Shown here: positions 1-8,907 of the stretch, in pieces
How positions within the stretch are numbered: position 1 is the stretch's first letter
How the letters are laid out: the number at the start of each line of letters is the position of its first letter
Source of the DNA: Micromonospora sp. C95
GTDB taxonomy: Bacteria; Actinomycetota; Actinomycetes; Mycobacteriales; Micromonosporaceae
DNA length: 64,000 nt
NCBI RefSeq assembly: GCF_018070465.1
Contig: NZ_JAGPXT010000002.1
Coordinates: forward strand, 310,001 to 374,000
Reading direction: 5' to 3'
Notes under the pieces: model-generated
Database searches by the model: none
Seen by the model: the letters and a program-made list of their open reading frames with translations, nothing else
What the model was told of the DNA's origin: nothing
Translations under genes and position numbers: made by a program

Positions 1-918
1 TGAGATGTTCATGGCGTACACCGTGGTGGTGAGGGTCTGGATGATCAGGGCGCCGAGGATCGTGCCGCCGAGGTAGAACCGGCCACCGGCCAGCGACGTG
101 CCGCCGATGACGACGGCGAGGATCGCGTCCAGTTCCACCCACAGGCCGGTGTTGTTGCCGTCGGCGCTGGAGACGTTCGCGGTCATCATGAACCCGGCGA
201 TCGCGGCGCAGGCGGCGCTCACCACGTAGACGAGGAAGACGACCCGACCGGACCGGATGCCCGCCAGCCGGCTGGCCTCCCGGTTGCCGCCCACCGACTC
301 GACGATCATGCCGAGCGCGGTGCGCCGGGTGAACGCCGCGACCAGCAGGGCCGCGGCCAGCGCGATGAAGATCGCCAAGGGCAGGGTCAACAGGTGCCCG
401 AGCCCGATCGCCCGGTACGGACCGGAGTTGATGGTGATGATCTGGCCCTCGGCGACCAGCTGTGCGAGACCCCGGCCGGCCACCATCAGGATGAGCGTGG
501 CGATGATCGGCTGGATGCCGATGACGGAGACCAGGACCCCGTTCCAGGCGCCCAGCGCCAGCGCGGCCCCGAGCGCCATCGCGAGCGCGGTCAGCACGGT
601 GACGAGGTTGTCCTGATCCGGTGCCCGGCTGATGTAGAGGCAGGCGATGGCGCCGCTGATCGCGCACACCGAGCCGACCGACAGGTCGATACCGCCGGTG
701 GAGATGACCAGGGTCATGCCAAGTGCGACCAGGATCAGCGGTGCGCTCAGCCGCAGGATGTCGATCGGGGTGCCGTACAGGTGCCCGTTGTTGACCTCGA
801 CGGACAGGAACCCCGGGCGGTAGACGGTGTTCGCCGCCAGCATGACCACGAGCACGGCGACCGGCCAGAACAGCCGGTGGCCGAGCAGGGTACGGAAGCG
901 GTTCCCGGCGTCGCTCAT
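1..918 (-). CDS. CUT2 sugar ABC transporter permease (partial, 3' end beyond window)
   Basis: Inner-membrane permease of the ribose/galactofuranose (RbsC/YtfT) type, forming the channel for the binding protein and ATPase encoded just upstream in the operon. The 306 visible codons start at an ATG whose first bases overlap the ATPase stop (ATGA), a sign of translational coupling. Several hydrophobic helices are visible, with the family motif GGIDLSVGS near residue 130 and a later GGTSLAGG segment. The C-terminus runs off the left edge, so the true length (usually 330-350 aa) and any second permease cannot be judged. Placement behind araBD suggests L-arabinose or a related pentose as substrate; that is inference. 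Confidence 0.9.
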   Translation of the reverse strand, partial: MSDAGNRFRTLLGHRLFWPVAVLVVMLAANTVYRPGFLSVEVNNGHLYGTPIDILRLSAPLILVALGMTLVISTGGIDLSVGSVCAISGAIACLYISRAPDQDNLVTVLTALAMALGAALALGAWNGVLVSVIGIQPIIATLILMVAGRGLAQLVAEGQIITINSGPYRAIGLGHLLTLPLAIFIALAAALLVAAFTRRTALGMIVESVGGNREASRLAGIRSGRVVFLVYVVSAACAAIAGFMMTANVSSADGNNTGLWVELDAILAVVIGGTSLAGGRFYLGGTILGALIIQTLTTTVYAMNIS

Positions 919-2456
919 CGGCTCGCCTCCTCGTGCTCGGCTCCGCTGGCGATGGTCTGCATCACCCGGTCGGCGTCCACAGTGTCGTCGTTGTCGAGCT
1001 GGGCGACCAGTTGACGGTCACGCATCACGGCGATCCGGTGACTCAGGCGCAGTACCTCCTCCAGTTCGGCGGAGATGAACAGCACCGCCATGCCACCGTC
1101 GGAGAGCTGTACCACCAGCTTCTGGATCTCGGCCTTCGCACCGATGTCGATGCCCCGGGTCGGCTCGTCCAGGATGAGCAGTCGCGGCTCGGTGATCAGC
1201 CAGCGGGCCAGCAGGACCTTCTGCTGGTTGCCGCCGGAGAGGTTGCGCACCGGCATCTCCGGGTTGGCCGGACGGATGCTCAACGCCTTGATGTACCGGT
1301 CGACCAGCTCGTCCTGACGACGGCGTGGAATCGGACGCAGCCAGCCCCGGGCCGCCTGCATGGCCAGGATCATGTTCTCCCGGACCGACAGGTCCGCGAT
1401 GATCCCCTCCGCCCGCCGGTTCTCCGAACAGAAGCCGATGCCCTGGTCGATCGCCTGCACCGGGTTGCGTAGGCCCGTGCGGGTGCCGTCCACCTGTACC
1501 TCGCCACGATCGGCGCGATCCGCGCCGAACAACAGCCGCGCCACCTCGGTACGCCCGGAGCCGAGCAGCCCGGCCAGGCCGACCACCTCCCCGGCGTGGA
1601 TGGTCAGGCTGAACGGAGCGACCGCACCCCGGCGGCCGAGGTTCGACACCTGGACGAACGGGGCACCGCCCTCGGTCGCCGTCGCCGTCTGCCGGGGGTG
1701 TTCCTCCATGAGTTCGAGAACGTCGAGCTCCTTGCCGATCATCTTCTCCACCAGCGCCAGCTGTGGCAGCTCGGCGATCGGGTACTCCCCCACCAGCGCG
1801 CCGTTGCGCAGCACGGTGATCCGGTCGGCGATGCCGTAGACCTGGTCGAGGAAGTGGGTCACGAAGAGGATGGCGATGCCCTCGTCCCGCAGCTGCCGCA
1901 TGATCCGGAACAGCTGCGCGACCTCGCCGGCGTCAAGGCTGGAGGTCGGCTCGTCCAGGATCAGCACTCGGGCCTGCACGTCGATCGCCCGGGCGATCGC
2001 GACCATCTGCTGCACGGCCAGGGAGAAACTCGCCACCGGCGCGGTGACGTCGATGTCGAGGTCCAGCCGGGCCAGCAGCTGGCGGGCCCGCCGCCGCACC
2101 TCGCCCCAGTTGACGGCACCGAGGCGGCGCGGCTCCCGGCCGATGAAGATGTTCTCCGCCACGGACAGGTTCGGGCAGAGATTGACCTCCTGGTAGACCG
2201 TGCTGACCCCGGCCGCGGCGGCTTGCATCGGTCCGTTGAAGGCCACCTGCTCGCCGTCGAGGGTGACGGTGCCCTCGTCGATGCCGTACACGCCGGTCAA
2301 CACCTTGATCAAGGTGGACTTGCCGGCGCCGTTCTCGCCCATCAGGGCGTGCACCTCGCCGGGAAAGAGCCGGAAATCGACGTTGTGGAGTGCGCGCACC
2401 CCGGGAAAGGACTTGCTGATCCCGGTCATCGTCAGGACCGGACGACTATCCGTCAT
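915..2456 (-). CDS. CUT2 sugar ABC transporter ATP-binding protein (YtfR/RbsA type)
   Basis: Cytoplasmic ATPase of 513 aa with two fused nucleotide-binding domains, normal for CUT2 sugar importers. The first has a classic Walker A (GENGAGKST, about residue 41) and a DEPTSSLD Walker B. The second has a degenerate Walker A (GLLGSGRTE, Lys replaced by Arg, usual in this family), the LSGGNQQKV signature near residue 405 and DEPTRGID. It overlaps the permease start by 4 bases. It lies 180 bases downstream of the binding-protein gene, and that gap carries two strong hairpins. It most likely powers pentose uptake together with its neighbours. Confidence 0.95.
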   Translation of the reverse strand: MTDSRPVLTMTGISKSFPGVRALHNVDFRLFPGEVHALMGENGAGKSTLIKVLTGVYGIDEGTVTLDGEQVAFNGPMQAAAAGVSTVYQEVNLCPNLSVAENIFIGREPRRLGAVNWGEVRRRARQLLARLDLDIDVTAPVASFSLAVQQMVAIARAIDVQARVLILDEPTSSLDAGEVAQLFRIMRQLRDEGIAILFVTHFLDQVYGIADRITVLRNGALVGEYPIAELPQLALVEKMIGKELDVLELMEEHPRQTATATEGGAPFVQVSNLGRRGAVAPFSLTIHAGEVVGLAGLLGSGRTEVARLLFGADRADRGEVQVDGTRTGLRNPVQAIDQGIGFCSENRRAEGIIADLSVRENMILAMQAARGWLRPIPRRRQDELVDRYIKALSIRPANPEMPVRNLSGGNQQKVLLARWLITEPRLLILDEPTRGIDIGAKAEIQKLVVQLSDGGMAVLFISAELEEVLRLSHRIAVMRDRQLVAQLDNDDTVDADRVMQTIASGAEHEEASR

Positions 2457-2508
2457 CCCATCGATCCTCTTCTACTTTTCATCGATGCGGAAGGGCCAGT
2501 TGTCCCGG

Positions 2509-2548
2509 CACGCCGCCCGGCCGGCCAGCTGGCCGGCCGGGCGGCGTG
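2509..2548. repeat. Perfect 40-base palindrome in operon spacer
   Basis: Bases 2509-2528 are the exact reverse complement of 2529-2548, giving a 20-bp stem without a loop centred on GGCCAGCTGGCC. It lies between the binding-protein gene and the ATPase gene on the minus strand. In RNA it would be a very stable hairpin. An mRNA-stabilising or partial-termination role that keeps the binding protein in excess is inference. Confidence 0.75.
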
Positions 2549-2592
2549 GGCACGGGACGTCGGGCCGGCCGCCCAGTCCGTCGGGAATGGGC

Positions 2593-2635
2593 GACGCGGC
2601 GGGGCCGCCACGTCGGTGCGGCGGCCCCGTGCGTC
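2593..2635 (-). terminator. Hairpin just after the binding-protein stop (attenuator or partial terminator)
   Basis: The 10-bp stem 2600-2609/2620-2629 (CGGGGCCGCC and complement, 10-base loop) is extended by GACGC/GCGTC at 2593-2597/2631-2635. It begins two bases after the binding-protein stop codon. There is no T-run, as is common for actinobacterial hairpin terminators. Because the ATPase and permease follow on the same strand, partial termination is more likely than a full stop. Confidence 0.6.
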
Positions 2636-2636
2636 A

Positions 2637-3644
2637 TCAGTACTTGCGGTTGGGCAGGGCCTCCTTGGCCTGCTCCTGGGTGAAGGTGGTCTCCTCGGTC
2701 TCGATCCGCGGCGGCACCTCCTCACCGGCGTGCACCTTCTTGGCCAGGTCCATCAGCTGTGGGCCGAGCAGCGGGCTGCACTCCGCGATGAAGTTGAACT
2801 TGCCGTCGGCCAGGGCCTGCATGCCGTCCTTGACCGCGTCGATGGTGATGATGGTGATGTCCTTGCCGGGCTCCTTGCCCGCCGCGGTGATCGCCTCCAG
2901 CGCGCCCAGACCCATGTCGTCGTTGTGCGCGAAGAGCACGTCGATCTTCGGGTGCGCCTTCAGGAACTGCTCCATCACCTGCTTGCCGCCCGCCCGGGTG
3001 AAGTCGCCGGACTGGGAGGCGATGACCTTCAGCTTGGGGTCGGCCGCGATCGCCTCGGCGAAGCCCTTCTTCCGGTCGTTGGCCGGCGCCGAGCCGGTGG
3101 TGCCCTGCAACTCGACGATGTTCACGTCGCCGGTCGCGTCCTTCTTGTTCTCCACCAGCCACTCACCGGACAGTCGGCCCTCCTTGACGAAGTCCGAGCC
3201 GAGGAAGGTCTTGTAGAGCGACTTGTCGGCGGAGTCCACCGCCCGGTCGGTCAGGATGACCGGGATGCCGGCGTCCTTGGCCTCCTTGAGCACCGTGTCC
3301 CAGCCCGACTCCACCACCGGCGAGAAGGCGATCACGTCGACCTTCTGCTGGATGTAGTTGCGGATGGCCTTGATCTGGTTTTCCTGCTTCTGCTGCGCGT
3401 CGTCGAACTTCAGCTCGATGCCAGCCTCGGTCGCCGCCTCCTTGATGGAGTTGGTGTTGGCCGTACGCCAGCCGCTCTCGGCACCGACCTGGGAGAAGCC
3501 CAGGACGAGCTTGCCGTCGTCGCCGCCGTCGCCGCCGCTGCCGGTGTCGCTGTTGCCGCAGGCCGCCACGGCGCCGGCGAGCAGCACGGCGGCCACGACC
3601 GCCATGGCGCGCCGACGCGCCATGGGCATTCGCATGTTCCTCAT
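2637..3644 (-). CDS. Sugar ABC transporter substrate-binding lipoprotein (YtfQ type)
   Basis: Extracellular sugar-binding lipoprotein of 335 aa, periplasmic-binding-protein type I fold (ribose/galactofuranose group). A basic N-terminus is followed by a hydrophobic stretch and the lipobox AVAACG, with lipidation at about Cys29; a Ser/Gly/Asp linker follows. Motifs such as GFSQVGAES, VIAFSPVVESGWD and AHNDDMGLGALEAI are typical of YtfQ-like proteins. The start is supported by AGGAGATCCG directly upstream. It follows araD by 121 bases with no clear promoter between, so I place it in the araB-araD operon. The exact sugar (arabinose, galactose or galactofuranose) is not readable from sequence. Confidence 0.93.
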   Translation of the reverse strand: MRNMRMPMARRRAMAVVAAVLLAGAVAACGNSDTGSGGDGGDDGKLVLGFSQVGAESGWRTANTNSIKEAATEAGIELKFDDAQQKQENQIKAIRNYIQQKVDVIAFSPVVESGWDTVLKEAKDAGIPVILTDRAVDSADKSLYKTFLGSDFVKEGRLSGEWLVENKKDATGDVNIVELQGTTGSAPANDRKKGFAEAIAADPKLKVIASQSGDFTRAGGKQVMEQFLKAHPKIDVLFAHNDDMGLGALEAITAAGKEPGKDITIITIDAVKDGMQALADGKFNFIAECSPLLGPQLMDLAKKVHAGEEVPPRIETEETTFTQEQAKEALPNRKY

Positions 3645-3765
3645 CGGATCTCCTCGGGTGGGGTGCGGTTGTCCACGCCGGCCGCGGAGGTACGCGAGCG
3701 GCCGACGCTGGTGGTGCGGATCCTGTGCGTCAGTTGGTACCGGGCGACCCGGCTCACCGGGTCGG

Positions 3766-4458
3766 TCAGGAGTTCGCCGGGGGCGAAGAACGTTGGCCGT
3801 AGACGTTCTGGTAGCGGTCGTAGAGGGCGTCGATGTCGGCCTGCGCCATCGGTACCGGTTGCCCGAGCGCTCGCGTCAGGTGCGCGGTTCGGGCGACGTC
3901 CTCACACATCACCGCGGCCTTTACCGCGGCCCGGGCGTTGCGCCCGATGGTGAACACGCCGTGGTTGCGCATCAGCACCGCGGGCGAACGGTGCCCGGTG
4001 AGGGTGCTGACGATCCCCTTGCCGATGTCGTCGCCGCCGATCAGGGCGAACGGACCCACCGGGATCTCCCCGCCGAACTCGTCAGCCTGCGCGGTGAGGT
4101 GGCACGGGATCGACTCGCCGCGCGCCGCCCAGGCGGTGGCGTACGTGCTGTGGGTGTGCACGACACCGCCCACCTCGGGCATGGCGCGGTAGACGTAGGC
4201 GTGCGCCGCGGTGTCGCTCGACGGCGACAGTTCCCCCTCGACCGGCACGCCGTCGAGGTCGCAGAGCACCATGTTGTCGGCCGACAGGTCGTCGTAGTCG
4301 ACGCCGCTCGGCTTGATCACCATCAGCTCGTGACCGGGCACCCGGGCGGAGACGTTGCCGGCCGTCCAGGCGACCAGACCGTACCGGGTCAGTTCCCCGT
4401 GCAGCCGGGCCACGCTCTCCCGCAACTCGCTGATCTGTCGGCTCACTTCGACGTTCAC
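3766..4458 (-). CDS. araD: L-ribulose-5-phosphate 4-epimerase
   Basis: Zinc-dependent class II aldolase/epimerase of 230 aa converting L-ribulose 5-phosphate to D-xylulose 5-phosphate, the last step of L-arabinose entry into the pentose phosphate pathway. Visible motifs: WTAGNVSARVPG (substrate loop, about residue 30), IKPSGVDYDDL, and the metal-binding HTHSTYATAWAA with a later RNHGVFTIG. I chose the GTG start at 4458 because it overlaps the araB stop as GTGA and the protein then has the usual family length. A much longer upstream reading in this frame runs through araB and is not real. The isomerase araA is not in the window. Confidence 0.93.
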   Translation of the reverse strand: MNVEVSRQISELRESVARLHGELTRYGLVAWTAGNVSARVPGHELMVIKPSGVDYDDLSADNMVLCDLDGVPVEGELSPSSDTAAHAYVYRAMPEVGGVVHTHSTYATAWAARGESIPCHLTAQADEFGGEIPVGPFALIGGDDIGKGIVSTLTGHRSPAVLMRNHGVFTIGRNARAAVKAAVMCEDVARTAHLTRALGQPVPMAQADIDALYDRYQNVYGQRSSPPANS

Positions 4459-6125
4459 GCGAACACCTCCTGCGGCGACGACGCCGACTCCACTGCCGCG
4501 TTGCGGATCGCCCGCAGCCGCAGCATCACGTCGTTGGCGCCGCGACCGAAGTGGTCGTGCAGCGCCCGGTACTCGGCGTAGAGGGCGTCGTAGGCGCGTA
4601 CCCGATCCGGGTCCGGTTGGTAGACCCCCGCCGACATCCGCCCCATCGCCTGGGACGCCTGGTGGATCGAGGAGTGGGCGCCGGCGGCCACGGCGGCGTG
4701 GATCGCCGAACCGAGCGCCGGCCCCTGCGCCGAGCCGATGATGCCCAACGGCCGGTTGGTGACGTCGGCGTAGATCTGCATCAGCAGCTCGTTCGAGGTG
4801 AGGCCACCGGCGATCACCAGGTCGTCGACCGGCACACCGGCCTCGACGAACGCCTCGATGATCATCCTGGTGCCGTACGCCGTCGCCTCCAGCAGGGCCC
4901 GGTAGATGTCCTCCGGGCGGGTGGCCAGGGTCAGCCCGACGATCAGCCCGCTGAGGTCGTGGTTGACCAGCAGCGAACGGTTGCCGTTCCACCAGTCGAG
5001 CGCGACCAGACCGTGCGCGCCGACGGGCTGCGCGGCGGCCAGTTCGGTGAGCCGCTCGTGCGAGTCGACACCGGCCGGGGCGGCGTGCTTGACGAACCAG
5101 CCGAAGATGTCGCCGACGCCGCTCTGCCCCGCCTCGTAGCCCCACGCACCGGAACTGATGCCACCGTCGACCACGCCGCACATCCCGGCCACCTCGGCGA
5201 GATCGGTGCCGTTGACCACATGGCAGGTCGAGGTGCCCATGATCGCCACCAGTCGGCCCGGGTCGAGCGCCTGGGCGGCGGCCGCGGTCACGTGCGCGTC
5301 CACGTTGCCGACCGCGACGGCGATCCCCTCCGGCAGCCCGGTCCAGGCCGCGGCCCGGGCGGTGAGTCCACCGGCCCGCGCGGCGAGGGGCGTCAGCGGG
5401 CCGTCCAGTTTGGCCACGAAGTCCCCGAAACCAGGGTTGAGCGCGGTGAGGTAGTCCGTCGACGGGTAGCTGCCGTCCTGGTGGATGCCCTTGTAGCCGG
5501 CGGTGCAGACGTTGCGGGTCTCGACGCCGCACAACTGCCAGATGATCCAGTCCGCCGCCTCGATGAACCGCTCGGCCCGGTGGTAGACCTCCGGATCCTC
5601 CTCCAGGATCTGCAGGCCCTTGGCGAACTGCCACTCGGCGGAGATCTTGCCGCCGTAGCGGCCGATCCAGGGCTCGCCACGTTCGTGGGCCAATGCGTTG
5701 ATCCGGTCGGCGTGCGGCTGGGCGGCATGGTGCTTCCAGAGCTTCACCCAGGCGTGCGGTCGCTGCCGCAGCTCCGGCACCTCGCACAACGGCGTACCGT
5801 CGGCAAGCGTCGGCAGCACGGTGCAGGCGGTGAAGTCGGTGCCGATGCCCACCACGTCGGCCGGGTCGACCCCGGCGGCGGCCACCGCCGCCGGCACCGC
5901 GTGGCGCAGCACGTCGCGGTAGTCCTCCGGGTCCTGCAACGCCCAGTCCGGCGGCAGCGGCGTACCTCCGTCCGGCAGCGCGGAGCTGATCACCGCGTTG
6001 CGGTACTCGTGCACCGCGGTTCCCAGCTCGGCACCGTCGCGGACGCGGACCACCAGGGCCCGCCCAGACAGGGTGCCGTAGTCGACGCCGACGACGTACT
6101 TGTCGCCCGCTGCCACACCGCTCAT
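4455..6125 (-). CDS. araB: Ribulokinase
   Basis: FGGY-family kinase of 556 aa phosphorylating L-ribulose with ATP. The N-terminus carries the AraB hallmark VGVDYGTLSGRALVV. Later segments IGTDFTACTVLP, AGYKGIHQDGSYPS, GTSTCHVVNGT and GGLTSNELLMQIYADV match the kinase fold. I start at the ATG at 6125, preceded by GGAGGTGAAG at ideal spacing. An upstream in-frame reading to 6263 would run back across the promoter and operators and is rejected. It heads the operon araB-araD-binding protein-ATPase-permease, driven by the promoter at 6154-6182. Confidence 0.94.
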   Translation of the reverse strand: MSGVAAGDKYVVGVDYGTLSGRALVVRVRDGAELGTAVHEYRNAVISSALPDGGTPLPPDWALQDPEDYRDVLRHAVPAAVAAAGVDPADVVGIGTDFTACTVLPTLADGTPLCEVPELRQRPHAWVKLWKHHAAQPHADRINALAHERGEPWIGRYGGKISAEWQFAKGLQILEEDPEVYHRAERFIEAADWIIWQLCGVETRNVCTAGYKGIHQDGSYPSTDYLTALNPGFGDFVAKLDGPLTPLAARAGGLTARAAAWTGLPEGIAVAVGNVDAHVTAAAAQALDPGRLVAIMGTSTCHVVNGTDLAEVAGMCGVVDGGISSGAWGYEAGQSGVGDIFGWFVKHAAPAGVDSHERLTELAAAQPVGAHGLVALDWWNGNRSLLVNHDLSGLIVGLTLATRPEDIYRALLEATAYGTRMIIEAFVEAGVPVDDLVIAGGLTSNELLMQIYADVTNRPLGIIGSAQGPALGSAIHAAVAAGAHSSIHQASQAMGRMSAGVYQPDPDRVRAYDALYAEYRALHDHFGRGANDVMLRLRAIRNAAVESASSPQEVFA

Positions 6126-6153
6126 CTTCACCTCCGGCCGATGACGGACCTCA

Positions 6154-6182
6154 GTGTTAACGCTCACATCCGATGTCGTCAA
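6154..6182 (-). promoter_or_regulatory. araB promoter with two operator-like palindromes
   Basis: On the minus strand TTGACG (6177-6182) and TAACAC (6154-6159) are separated by 17 bases, 28 bases upstream of the araB start. The spacer and -10 box contain TGTTAACGCTCACA (6155-6168), nearly the same as a site in the ChvE-like promoter. They also contain ACATCCGATGT (6166-6176), an exact copy of the ACRTC-N-GAYGT palindrome seen at the fucose genes. Repressor binding at either would cover the promoter. No experiment supports this; it rests on the shared motifs. Confidence 0.65.
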
Positions 6183-6294
6183 GACACCTCCCGGCAACAG
6201 CTCCGTAACGGACTGCATGGTCGCAGGCCCGCCCCCTGGTCGGCTACCCCGGTGCCATCGCATCGACCGTGATTCCGGTACCGACCACCCGTGC

Positions 6295-7539
6295 TCACGT
6301 CTCCGGGCGCCCCCGCGAAGCCCTCGTCAGCCGGACGCCGACGGCCGAGGGCACCGGTTCGGTGAACACCGCCAACGGATCGTCGAGCAACCGGGCGAAA
6401 CCGAGTTCCGCCGCGCCGACCAGGGTGGCGTCGTCGCCGAGGGCAGCGGTACGCAGTTTCACCGTCTCCCGGGCCACCGGCAGCACGTGACGGGCGATGC
6501 GGGCGCGCACCTGGGCGGCGGCTCCCGGGTACAGGTCGCAGAGCATCCCACCGAAAACCACCATGCCCGGATTGAACAGATTGATCAGGTTCGCCACCCC
6601 GATGCCGAGCCAGTCACCGACCCGGCGCAGCGCCTCCCGTGCCGCCGGATCGCCACGGTCGGCGTCGTCGGCCACGGACCGGACGGCGCGACGCCCGAAC
6701 AACTCGGCGGGCCGACCGGCGGCGTCGAGCAGCGCCCGCTCGCCGACCTCCGCCTCCAGGCAGCCGTACGAGCCACAACCGCAGGGCCGGCCGTCGTACG
6801 GATTGACCACCATGTGCCCCAACTCGCAGCCGTAGCCACTGTCACCGCCCAGCAGCCGCCCGCCGACGATGATCCCCCCGCCCACGCCGACGTCACCGTG
6901 CAGGTACACGAGGTCGTCGAGGCCGACTCCCGCGCCGCGCTGCTGCTCCGCCTGCGCGCCGAGGTGGGCCTCGTTGCCCACCGCCACCGGCAGGCCGAGG
7001 CCGAGGCGACGGCCGAGTTCGCCGCCGAACGCCTGGTCGACCCAGCCGAGGTCGGGCCCGTACCGCACCATCCCGTCCCCCGGCCGGATCATCCCGCAGT
7101 ACGAAGCACCCACGCCGACGCACCTGGCGCCCGGCGGTGCCGCCAGGTGCAGTTGCCGCCCGAAGCGGGCGAGGACCGCGACCACGTCGTGCAGGTCCGG
7201 ACCGGCGCGCGGACGCACCGCCTCCCGCCGGTCCAGGATCATGCCGCCGAGTCCGACCCGGGCAGCGACCAACCGGTCCACGGCGACGTCGAAGGCCAGG
7301 ACGTAGCAGCGCTCGACGGCCGGTCGCACCACCAGGGACGGGCGGCCGGCTCGGCCGGTGTCCACCGGCGACTCCTCGCCGACGAGGCCGACCCGGCTCA
7401 GGTCGGTGGTCAACCCCATGATGGTGCTGCGGTTCAGGCTCATCCGTTCGCCCAACTCGGCGCGGGACAGCGGACCACGCAGATGCACCTGCCGCAACAG
7501 CGTGCCGGCGCTACGTCGGCGGATCTCCTCCTGGACCAA
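6295..7539 (-). CDS. ROK-family transcriptional regulator (XylR/NagC type)
   Basis: A 414-aa protein with an N-terminal winged helix-turn-helix (SRAELGERMSLNRSTIMGL, residues about 24-42) and a C-terminal ROK sugar-kinase-like domain. The ROK zinc site CGCGSYGCLEAE is present at about residues 255-266. It begins with TTG at 7539, supported by GGAGGTCGCA immediately upstream. It follows the ChvE-like importer genes on the same strand, after a strong palindromic terminator, so it is probably transcribed separately or by read-through. It may control the pentose importer, the araB operon or both; the bound sugar is unknown. Confidence 0.9.
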   Translation of the reverse strand: MVQEEIRRRSAGTLLRQVHLRGPLSRAELGERMSLNRSTIMGLTTDLSRVGLVGEESPVDTGRAGRPSLVVRPAVERCYVLAFDVAVDRLVAARVGLGGMILDRREAVRPRAGPDLHDVVAVLARFGRQLHLAAPPGARCVGVGASYCGMIRPGDGMVRYGPDLGWVDQAFGGELGRRLGLGLPVAVGNEAHLGAQAEQQRGAGVGLDDLVYLHGDVGVGGGIIVGGRLLGGDSGYGCELGHMVVNPYDGRPCGCGSYGCLEAEVGERALLDAAGRPAELFGRRAVRSVADDADRGDPAAREALRRVGDWLGIGVANLINLFNPGMVVFGGMLCDLYPGAAAQVRARIARHVLPVARETVKLRTAALGDDATLVGAAELGFARLLDDPLAVFTEPVPSAVGVRLTRASRGRPET

Positions 7540-7618
7540 TGCGACCTCCGCAGCTCAGCTCCGGGCGACGCGGAGCTGACCCGAGGAGTGTTTCCGCACC
7601 GTCACCCGGCGTCAAGCG

Positions 7619-7646
7619 CGGGGCGCGGGGCCGGCCCCGCGCCCCG
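7619..7646 (-). terminator. Palindromic terminator after the permease gene
   Basis: A perfect 14-bp inverted repeat without loop (CGGGGCGCGGGGCC and its complement) lies 16 bases past the permease stop on the minus strand, before the ROK gene. There is no T-tail. The position at the end of a three-gene operon fits a rho-independent terminator. Confidence 0.65.
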
Positions 7647-7662
7647 ACCCTGAGGCCCTCGC

Positions 7663-8907
7663 TCAGCGGCTGGCACCGGCGCGGCGCTTGTTGTAGACGT
7701 CGAAGGCCACGGCGACCAGCAGCACGAGGCCCTTGACCACCGACTGCAACGACTGGTCCACACCCATCAGCTGCATCCCGTTGCTCATCACCGCCATGAT
7801 CAGCCCGCCCACCATCGCGCCGACGACCGTACCGACACCGCCGGTGACCGCCGCGCCGCCGATGAACGCCGCGGCGATCGCGTCGAGTTCGAACATGTTG
7901 CCCGCCGCGGGCTGCGCACCGTTGGAGCGGGAGGAGAAGATGATGCCGGCCACCGCGGACAGGAAGCCCATGTTCACGAAGATCCAGAAGTTCACGGTCC
8001 GGACCTTGACCCCGGACAGCATCGCCGCCGAGAGGTTGCCACCGATCGCGTAGACCTGGCGTCCGAAGACCGTCCGCCGGGTGAGCAGTCCGTAGACGAG
8101 CACCAGGGCGGCCAGGATGATCAGCACGATCGGCAGGCCACGCGCGTGGGCAAGTTGCCAGGCGAACCACATCACCACGGCGCCGACGAGCGCCATCCGC
8201 GCGACGAACAACGCGAAGGACTCGACGGGCTGCTGGTAGCGGACGCGGGCCGCCCGGGTGCGGAAGCCACTCACCACGTAGCCGGCCACCGCGATGCCAC
8301 CGATGAGCAGGGTGAAGGCGTCGTAGCCGTCGCCACCGATCAGTCCGTTGAGGAACCCGGCCGCGATCCGGTTGTACTCGGCCGGGAACGGCGACAGCGA
8401 GATGTTGTCCAGCACCCGCAGGGTGAGGCCGCGGAACAGCAGCATGCCGGCGAGGGTCACGATGAACGCCGGAATGCCGACGTACGCCACCCAGAAACCG
8501 TGCCAGGCGCCGACCGCGATCCCGACCACCAGGGCTGCCAGCACGCCGACCCACCACGGTTGTCCCTGCCGGATCACGACCACCGCGGAGACCGCGCCGG
8601 TAAGCGCCACCACCGAGCCGACCGAGAGATCGATGTGTCCGCCGATGATCACGATGACCATGCCGATGGCGAGCACCAGGATGTACGAGTACTGAAGGAC
8701 GATGTTGGTGATATTGCCCGGGCTCAGCGACAGACCGTCGGTCAGGAACGCGAACAGGGCGACGATGACGACGAGAGCGACGAAGATGCCGCTCTGCCGC
8801 AGATTGTTCATGATCAGCGTACGCGGGTCGCTGGTGCCGACGTGCACTGCGGCGGAAGCGCTCTCAGCCGACTTCCGGTCGGCCGAGGTGGGCTTGGTGC
8901 TGGTCAT
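7663..8907 (-). CDS. mmsB: CUT2 multiple-sugar ABC transporter permease (MmsB/GguB type)
   Basis: Membrane permease of 414 aa, longer than RbsC because of the extra helices found in GguB/XylH relatives. Hydrophobic helices run from about residue 37 to the end, with [16 protein letters not shown] near residue 90 and [15 protein letters not shown] near residue 350 as family signatures. The start overlaps the ATPase stop by 4 bases (ATGA). It works with the ATPase and binding protein upstream to import pentoses or hexoses such as xylose, arabinose or galactose. That substrate range is known for ChvE-GguAB; here it is inferred. Confidence 0.92.
   Translation of the reverse strand: MTSTKPTSADRKSAESASAAVHVGTSDPRTLIMNNLRQSGIFVALVVIVALFAFLTDGLSLSPGNITNIVLQYSYILVLAIGMVIVIIGGHIDLSVGSVVALTGAVSAVVVIRQGQPWWVGVLAALVVGIAVGAWHGFWVAYVGIPAFIVTLAGMLLFRGLTLRVLDNISLSPFPAEYNRIAAGFLNGLIGGDGYDAFTLLIGGIAVAGYVVSGFRTRAARVRYQQPVESFALFVARMALVGAVVMWFAWQLAHARGLPIVLIILAALVLVYGLLTRRTVFGRQVYAIGGNLSAAMLSGVKVRTVNFWIFVNMGFLSAVAGIIFSSRSNGAQPAAGNMFELDAIAAAFIGGAAVTGGVGTVVGAMVGGLIMAVMSNGMQLMGVDQSLQSVVKGLVLLVAVAFDVYNKRRAGASR

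Noticed and set aside
2509..2548. Insertion-sequence end or attachment site
   Set aside because: Single palindrome within a coherent operon, no target duplication, no transposase or integrase nearby.
1596..3953. 785-codon open frame on the plus strand across the ATPase and binding-protein genes
   Set aside because: It is antisense to two certain genes, is rich in Arg/Gly/His/Val without any family motif, and reflects the third-position G/C bias of the genes below it.
4459..5787. Upstream extension of the araD frame
   Set aside because: It runs through araB in another frame; the GTG at 4458 with the GTGA overlap gives the normal epimerase length.
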